The translations under genes and the position numbers were made by a program. Shown here one piece after another: positions 58,486 to 64,000 of a stretch of DNA of 64,000 nt. Numbering within the stretch: position 1 is the first letter of the stretch; each line of letters starts with the position of its first letter. Where the stretch lies: the NCBI RefSeq assembly GCF_000208865.1, contig NC_018390.1, positions 386,798 to 450,797 on the forward strand. The letters are read 5' to 3'. This stretch comes from Neospora caninum Liverpool (lineage: Eukaryota; Apicomplexa; Conoidasida; Eucoccidiorida; Sarcocystidae). Under the pieces are notes generated by a model. That model had not been told where the DNA came from and ran no database searches. It worked only from the letters and a program-made list of their open reading frames with translations.

Positions 58486-61400
58486 TTAAAACTGTAACGG
58501 TTTCGAGAGAGAAGACACAAACCCATCTGCTGTCTCGACTCCGTCCAGCGGCCTCTCCAACAACTCTATATCCGGCAGGTGGAGAAGCAACGGCCTGTCG
58601 TGCAAAGGCTCGACTCGCTCGCGAGGCGTCGATCGAGAAGCGCACTGTGTGGAGAGGGAAGACAGTCTTCCTGCCTCTCGTTCTCGCTCCTGCTCCGTCC
58701 ACTTCTTCCGGTGCCGGTGGAAAATGTCGTACGCTAGTCGCGCCGTTCCGTCAGAAAAGCCCAAGACCAGAGTCTGAGACGCGCTGTCATACCTGCGAGA
58801 AACGGAGGAAAAAGACGAAAAGCAAAGAGGGGATACGTGCGAAACAAGCGATACTCAAAGGGAAACAGCCTCTCGCAGATTTGACGCGCAGACAAAGGCA
58901 CTTTGCACGCATACTAACGGCAATTCACGAAGAACCAAACCGAGTAGCAAGAAAGGTCAAGACGGTGTTTTTCCACACATTCACTCAAATCCAACTAAAC
59001 CTGCTTCTGAGACAGATAAACAGTCAGTTCGCGTGACAGAAAAGCTCATACACTTCTCGCCCGCGCAGCTCCAGGAGCACGTGCGCCCCCAGCTGCACGC
59101 GTGCAATTCATGCAAATGTGCGCACGCCTGTGAAGACATAGTGCCCCCGCCGACGACAAAGTGAATGCATTGGCATGTACAGAGGACATCTACAGAAAAC
59201 ATTCACTCACATCCAAATTCAATAATACGCGTATATATATATATATACCTGTATGCATATATAGATATCGGTATAAATGTGGACAAACACGACGTGCATC
59301 TATCTATTTATCTATTTAGATTTGTAGTTTGGAAAGCATCAAGAAGTTGAGAACAGTGTGCTCTTTGGTACCAGAAGGAAGAGATTTTGCGAGATGGAGA
59401 GGAAAGTCGGCGCTCCAGAGGGCCCGTGCTGGGCTCGGCACGCAACTGCAAAAAATCAGAAGAGACACACCGAGAAAGCAGTTAGCCTTCGTAGACTGCG
59501 GAAATGAAGCTTTTTTGAAGTCCAAAATACGATGCCATTCACGGAAGGAAGGTGTTGAGCCACAGCGTTTTAGGCCTCCGTGTATCTCCAGGCTTTCTGT
59601 GCGCTCCCTGTGAACCACGAAATGCGAATGCGCGTCAAAGGTACATTCTATTTTCCGGAATTGTCATGTAATACCATTCTGGTTGCAGATACGACATCTA
59701 CACCAGCGAGTCAGGTTTATATGCCAACATATAGTCTCATTATAGATACGGACGAGTGAGACGTGCACGTATGAGTGAACGCTCCCTGCATGGACAAGCG
59801 TCGGTACAGTTATTTAAGAAGTGCATCTCCTCAGAAGACTTTCTCTGCATGAGCGTCGACAGATACCTCTGGGCAGTGGAGATCAATCCACTGATACATC
59901 TGTTTCCCTGATTGTGCCCAAAACGCAAGTAGATGCTGAGAAAAGGGAATGGCGGAATGCACCGTTTGAGTGGACTGACCGTCAGTTGTCTCCAGGGGCG
60001 GATTTCGATGTGTTCAGGGCCGCTCTCCGCCTGGGGCGCACCCGTTTCTCTTCTGATCTTCCAGAAAATGCAGCAGGGCCAGAGCTCCGAGTTTTCTCCT
60101 GGGTCCATGGCGGCGAGGATGACTCGTTCTTCTGGATCCAGAGCTGCTCCCACGGCTCTCGCCTGCGCCGAAACGCTGGTCCCTTTCGCTCGAGCGTTCT
60201 CTCCTTCAGTCTCTTTGTTTCCCGAAAACCCCCCCGAAGACGCAAATGCATGCACCCCGGCGGTCAGCGAGACTCGAGAGACGAGACGCCAGACTACCCC
60301 GTCAACCACGCCGCCCTCAGTCCTGGAGAGAGCGCCCGAAACCGCAGGCGAGGCAGCACAGGAAGAACAGGAGGGAGAGCTCCAGGACGGAGAGCGCATT
60401 GAGGGTGTTTCGCAGTCAAACAGATGGCAGGAGTGAGAACCTCTGTTGTCCGGTGGGCGGGGGCTGTCTGGTCCAGGGTTCACGTTTTCTTCCTCTCGGC
60501 CTCTGTCCGCGGACTTCGTCGCGAGCGTCTCTCCCTCGGCTCGACAAACAGAGTTTACAGAAGCGGCGTCGAAGCCGCAAAAGAAGGAGGGACACTCGGC
60601 GGCGTCGCCTCGCAGATGTCGATGTCTCGGGGTCGGGGCTTTCTCGCCCTGCTTCCACACGAGGATCTCGCGCTCTGTCACTGCGACACACCACAGCCCG
60701 TTACTCGCTTCTCGCGCGTCTCGGCCATTCCCTCCTCGCGATCGCGCGTCCACCGCTTCGCCCCGGCCCTCCCGCAGACTGTCTCCGCGCTCTCGGTCGC
60801 CGCCCCACTCTGTCCCCACATGAAGAGCTACCACCGGAGACTGCGCCCCCCACAAACAGCCGAGACACTTTCCCGTCTCCAAGGCGAAAACCAGGAGAGG
60901 GAAAAGCGACGAACGGATGTCGACTCCCGAGATGTCGCTGTCGTCTCGCGGAGCACCGCCCTCCCTCGCGTCCGCTGGGCGATCAGAGAGCGAATGTTTT
61001 CTTCCTTCTTCGGAAAGCGCAGCGCCACAATGGACGGAAACGCCCTTCTCGGGAGTTTCCCCCGAGTCTCCTTGTTCACCCTCTCCAGCATTACGGGACG
61101 CATCCGAGGCGCGTGCGGGCGACGAGAAGGAGGAAAAGTCGTGGAGCGACGGCGGTCGTCTTTCGAATTCCGCTTCGCGCGATCGGCCCGAAACCGGCGA
61201 CAAGGCACTCACACAGCGGCGAGGATCTCCATTCGGAGAAGAAAAGGCAGACGGAGACAGAGAAGCCGGCGTTTCCCAGGGACCGGGAGACGCCCCTGAG
61301 GCACCGGAAGCTGGAGACGCCGCGGCGAGAACCTCCGCTGGATGTACGCGAGAGAAGTCCTCGTTCTCCGTGCATGCAGAGGACTTTCCTGCCTCGACTC

Positions 61401-62622
61401 TGTCGCGCATTCCCTCGGATTCGCGGGTAGAGGGAGACGGCAACGCAGCCGACGAAGGCGGGCCATACGCGACGAAAAGCAGGCGCTTCTCACAGTGAAG
61501 AGTCGACACAGACAGCAGACCACGCGAGTCCTGCGCGTCTCCGCAAAAAGGAGAGACTCCATTTACGGAAGACGAAGCAAAGGAAGAGGAAGGAGATCCG
61601 TCTACGTTTTCCTTCTCTCTCGCTTCGCTCCGTTCTCCACGGCGTTTCTCTGTCTCCTGCCTGCGTGCCTCAGAGCAGGGATTGCAAACTTGTCGGTCTT
61701 TTCGCCTCCACCTCGCTCGCAGTGCCTTCTGCCTGTCTAAAATGCATTCTGGAACATTGTATGTGGCTGCGATCTGTCGCGTTTCCAGGAAAAACGCACA
61801 CACTGCTCCGGAGGCATCTCCGCAAATGACGGAGTTGTTCATGGGGCACGTCAACACCGTGGGAAAGGCAGGTGCCGACGCAGAAGAGGGGAAAGGTTGT
61901 ATGGAGTGTTTGTGGGCGTCCGCTGTTTCTTTTCGGGAAAGGTGGCGGTTTCCTTGCAACCGGATACGGCCGCTTTCGTCTTGGTCTGTGCGTCTCCTGT
62001 TTTCTGTCCCCTCCTGTTCGCAGTCGCCTGCTTGCGCATCCCCTCGCGCTTGGTCGTGCGCGGCGAAAGGCAAGGCGAGCTCGCCGAGAAAGGCGACGTT
62101 TTCGGGGGAGAAACACCGGATTTTCCCGTCGCGAAACGCGAGAAAGACGACGCCTCGCGCGCCGCCTAGCGACGCGTCCTCGTTCAAGGCGCCACACGCA
62201 CAGCCGCCCCACTCCCTCGGAAAGGCCAGCTCGTACAGTGAGCATCCGAACACAGCAGAGAGCACCTCAATGCGCGAGAAGGACGCGACGAGAATGCCGC
62301 CGTGCGCGGTCCTGTTTTTGCGCGACCGCAGCCGCGCAGAGAGTGTCGCTACACCACAAGGCGCAGGTGAGGCGGAGGCGGGAGAGGGATTGGAAGTCGA
62401 AAAGAGAGAGAAAACCTTCGGGAGAAAGGGAGCGAGACCCGAGTCCTGGAAGAAGGACGGCGCAGAGGCGAGACGAAAAGAGAAAAAGCCCGAGACGACG
62501 GGAGGACGCGTCGCCGGAGGAAGGTGAGAAGCTGAAGTCACGACTGACGCGAAACGATGAGAAGGAGGCGGCAGAGAAGACGAAGAAGAAGCGGAAGAAG
62601 GGAAGGACGTTGCTGCGCCCAT
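58486..62622 (-). CDS. Large WD40/beta-propeller-like protein, unknown
   Basis: Three phase-consistent exons: 59980-62622 (881 codons, donor GTCAGT), 59052-59092, and 58486-58792, giving about 996 residues. Start ATG at 62620-62622 (MGAATSFPSS). Scattered blade-like strands are visible: GGILVASFSRIEVLSAVFG, GVVFLAFRDGKIRCFSPEN, NSVICGDASGAVCAFF, LLVFALETGKCLGCLWGAQ, LWCVAVTEREILVWKQG, and late LVLGFSDGTARLAYDIFHR. These look like WD40-type repeats, but they are separated by long Ser/Arg/Glu-rich insertions, so the repeat number cannot be counted reliably. The short middle exon (LGAHVLLELRGREV) joins blade-like sequence on both sides, which supports the model. I do not recognise an orthologue; a scaffold role would be a guess from the fold. 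Confidence 0.65.
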
Positions 62623-64000
62623 TGTGGAGGAAAACAGAGGCGGCGAGAAACACAGGACAAGAGAGAAAGAAACAAGAGCGAAACACCCGCTATAAAAGAA
62701 AAGAGAAGGCGGGGAAGACGCTAGGCAGTGCTACCTCCGCATTTCCCAGTTCCGAGTCGCTTCGGCTCTCGTCTTGTGGTCTTCTCTGCTGTCCCCCGAG
62801 TCGCGCACGCCTCGCTTTTCTGCCGAGTCATCTTTGTCGAAGGCAAAGCGAAGAAAGAGACACGAGATGCGTCCTAAGTGGGGTCTTCTGCTCGCGTCCC
62901 GGTCGTCGCTGTGTCTTCTCTCCGAGTCAGAAGGCTATGTGGAAAACAGTAACGGGTCTCTGCGAGAAATGGTGAGCTCCTCTCGAGTCTGTTTCCTCCG
63001 TACCCGTGGCTTCATCTTCATGCTGGTTTCGCAAATGGAACATTTGTCGCTGTTCCCCAAATAGCGGAAAAGAAAATCAGGATCTGCCGAAAGGGTTTGT
63101 TTTCATGCGGCCGTCGCCTTCTCCTCTTTACAAATCTGTCCCCCTCCCTTTCTCTTCTTGTCGTCTACTTCTCTTTATCTTCTTGTCTTCTACTTCCCTT
63201 TGTCTTGTTGTCTTCTTCTCTTTCATCTCTTGTCTTGTTTTGGGTTCTTCTGATGACGGTTCACCGCGAGGCAAGGCGGCGAGCCGAGCAAGACCGGGCC
63301 GGGGGCGCAGAGGCGTCACCGTGTAAGAATCCCAGGCAGGAAAAAGGGAAACAGGGAGAAAGAGAGAAGACAACGGAGCACAATTTGGTGGCAAAGGAGA
63401 GAAAAGAAGAGGAAAAAGACGAGGCAACACCAGAGAAGAAACAGAGGGCGAGGGCGGCGGGTGACGCGGCGGGCGTTTTTTGCGAAAGAAAACGAGGCTA
63501 GACGAAGGGAAAGAGAAGCGGTACAAGGCGGGAAGTAGTGTGCGTGGATTTGGACGACGAGAGAATGAGTAAGCGCTTTATCACTTTCCAGAAGAAAAGA
63601 AAGCCGAGGACGAGAGGGACTGGACGCTCAGGAGAGATGCCTCGCGAGGGCGAAGGAGACACCCCCCTCGTCGGAGAAGACAGGAAAAGGAAGAAACGTC
63701 TGCTGGGCGCGGTTTCCATTCCTCCGCGCTCTACGGTTTAGGGTGTTTGTTGTGGTTCTCCAGAGAAAGGAAGCAGGGTATACAACGAAACGAACAGCCG
63801 CTGTTCTCTCTCCGCTTTGCTGGCTCTGGCTCGGCGGTAACTGCATGCCCCCGCTCGCTATCGCTCGCCTGCTCCACCCTCCCTGCAGGCTAATCCCCCT
63901 TGCGCCAACACCGTGATGTTTGACGTTTCCTTCGTCTTTGCTTTTTGCCCGAGTTCGTTGGGTCTTCTCGCACCGCGTTCCGGATTTCGTGTTCGGGAAA
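62623..64000. other. Upstream region of propeller-like gene, right edge
   Basis: Should contain the promoter of the minus-strand gene ending at 62622. An ATG at 62868 opens a plus-strand frame (MRPKWGLLLASRSS) that meets GTGAGC near 62972 and might be a first exon of a divergent gene, but no second exon is recognisable before the window ends. A TGCATGC-like motif is at about 63841. Confidence 0.35.

Noticed and set aside
59316..59618. Possible exon of the propeller-like gene
   Set aside because: Exons 59980-62622 and 59052-59092 join in phase without it; including it leaves no phase-consistent donor.

Overview
The window is nuclear DNA of a coccidian apicomplexan, most likely Toxoplasma gondii or a very close relative (Hammondia, Neospora). 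I base this on intron-rich genes in roughly 50% GC DNA, very long proteins with Ser/Pro/Arg low-complexity insertions, start contexts close to CAAAATGG, frequent TGCATGC motifs, many TA/TATG microsatellites, and close matches to known apicomplexan gene types. All products were recognised by eye from translated motifs. Exon borders are my own readings, checked for GT(or GC)..AG ends and for reading-phase agreement.

Layout, left to right: a nucleotide-sugar transporter of the NST1 type on the minus strand (224-1420). It is divergent from a large, unusual kinesin-motor gene on the plus strand (3418 to about 15575). Next is a very large class IV (SIRT6/7-type) sirtuin on plus (17924-24764), convergent with intronless SmD1 on minus (26089-26454). 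A small three-exon unknown gene lies on minus (29635-30717), divergent from an eight-exon mitochondrial class I (iron-sulfur) fumarase on plus (31772-36306). A convergent intergenic stretch leads to a long multi-exon coiled-coil gene on minus (38083-49373), which I identify as a PIBF1/CEP90 homologue. Then come a COPI-associated four-span membrane protein (minus, 52078-55173), a weak candidate for a secreted protein (minus, 56377-57435), and a large protein with beta-propeller-like segments (minus, 58486-62622). The last 1.4 kb holds no gene I can support.

The genes are not an operon and do not form one pathway. They are ordinary nuclear genes of secretion (NST1, COPI-associated protein), splicing (SmD1), chromatin (sirtuin), mitochondrial carbon metabolism (fumarase) and the microtubule/centriole cytoskeleton (kinesin, PIBF1/CEP90 homologue). 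I found no rRNA, tRNA, CRISPR array, transposon or plasmid-like element.

The most interesting item is the PIBF1/CEP90 homologue, whose motifs match the human protein in order along nearly its whole length. Others are a kinesin motor with changed switch motifs, a sirtuin catalytic core interrupted by a Ser-rich insert and followed by a 65-serine tract, predicted GC-AG introns, and a COPI-associated gene whose first coding exon is only four bases.
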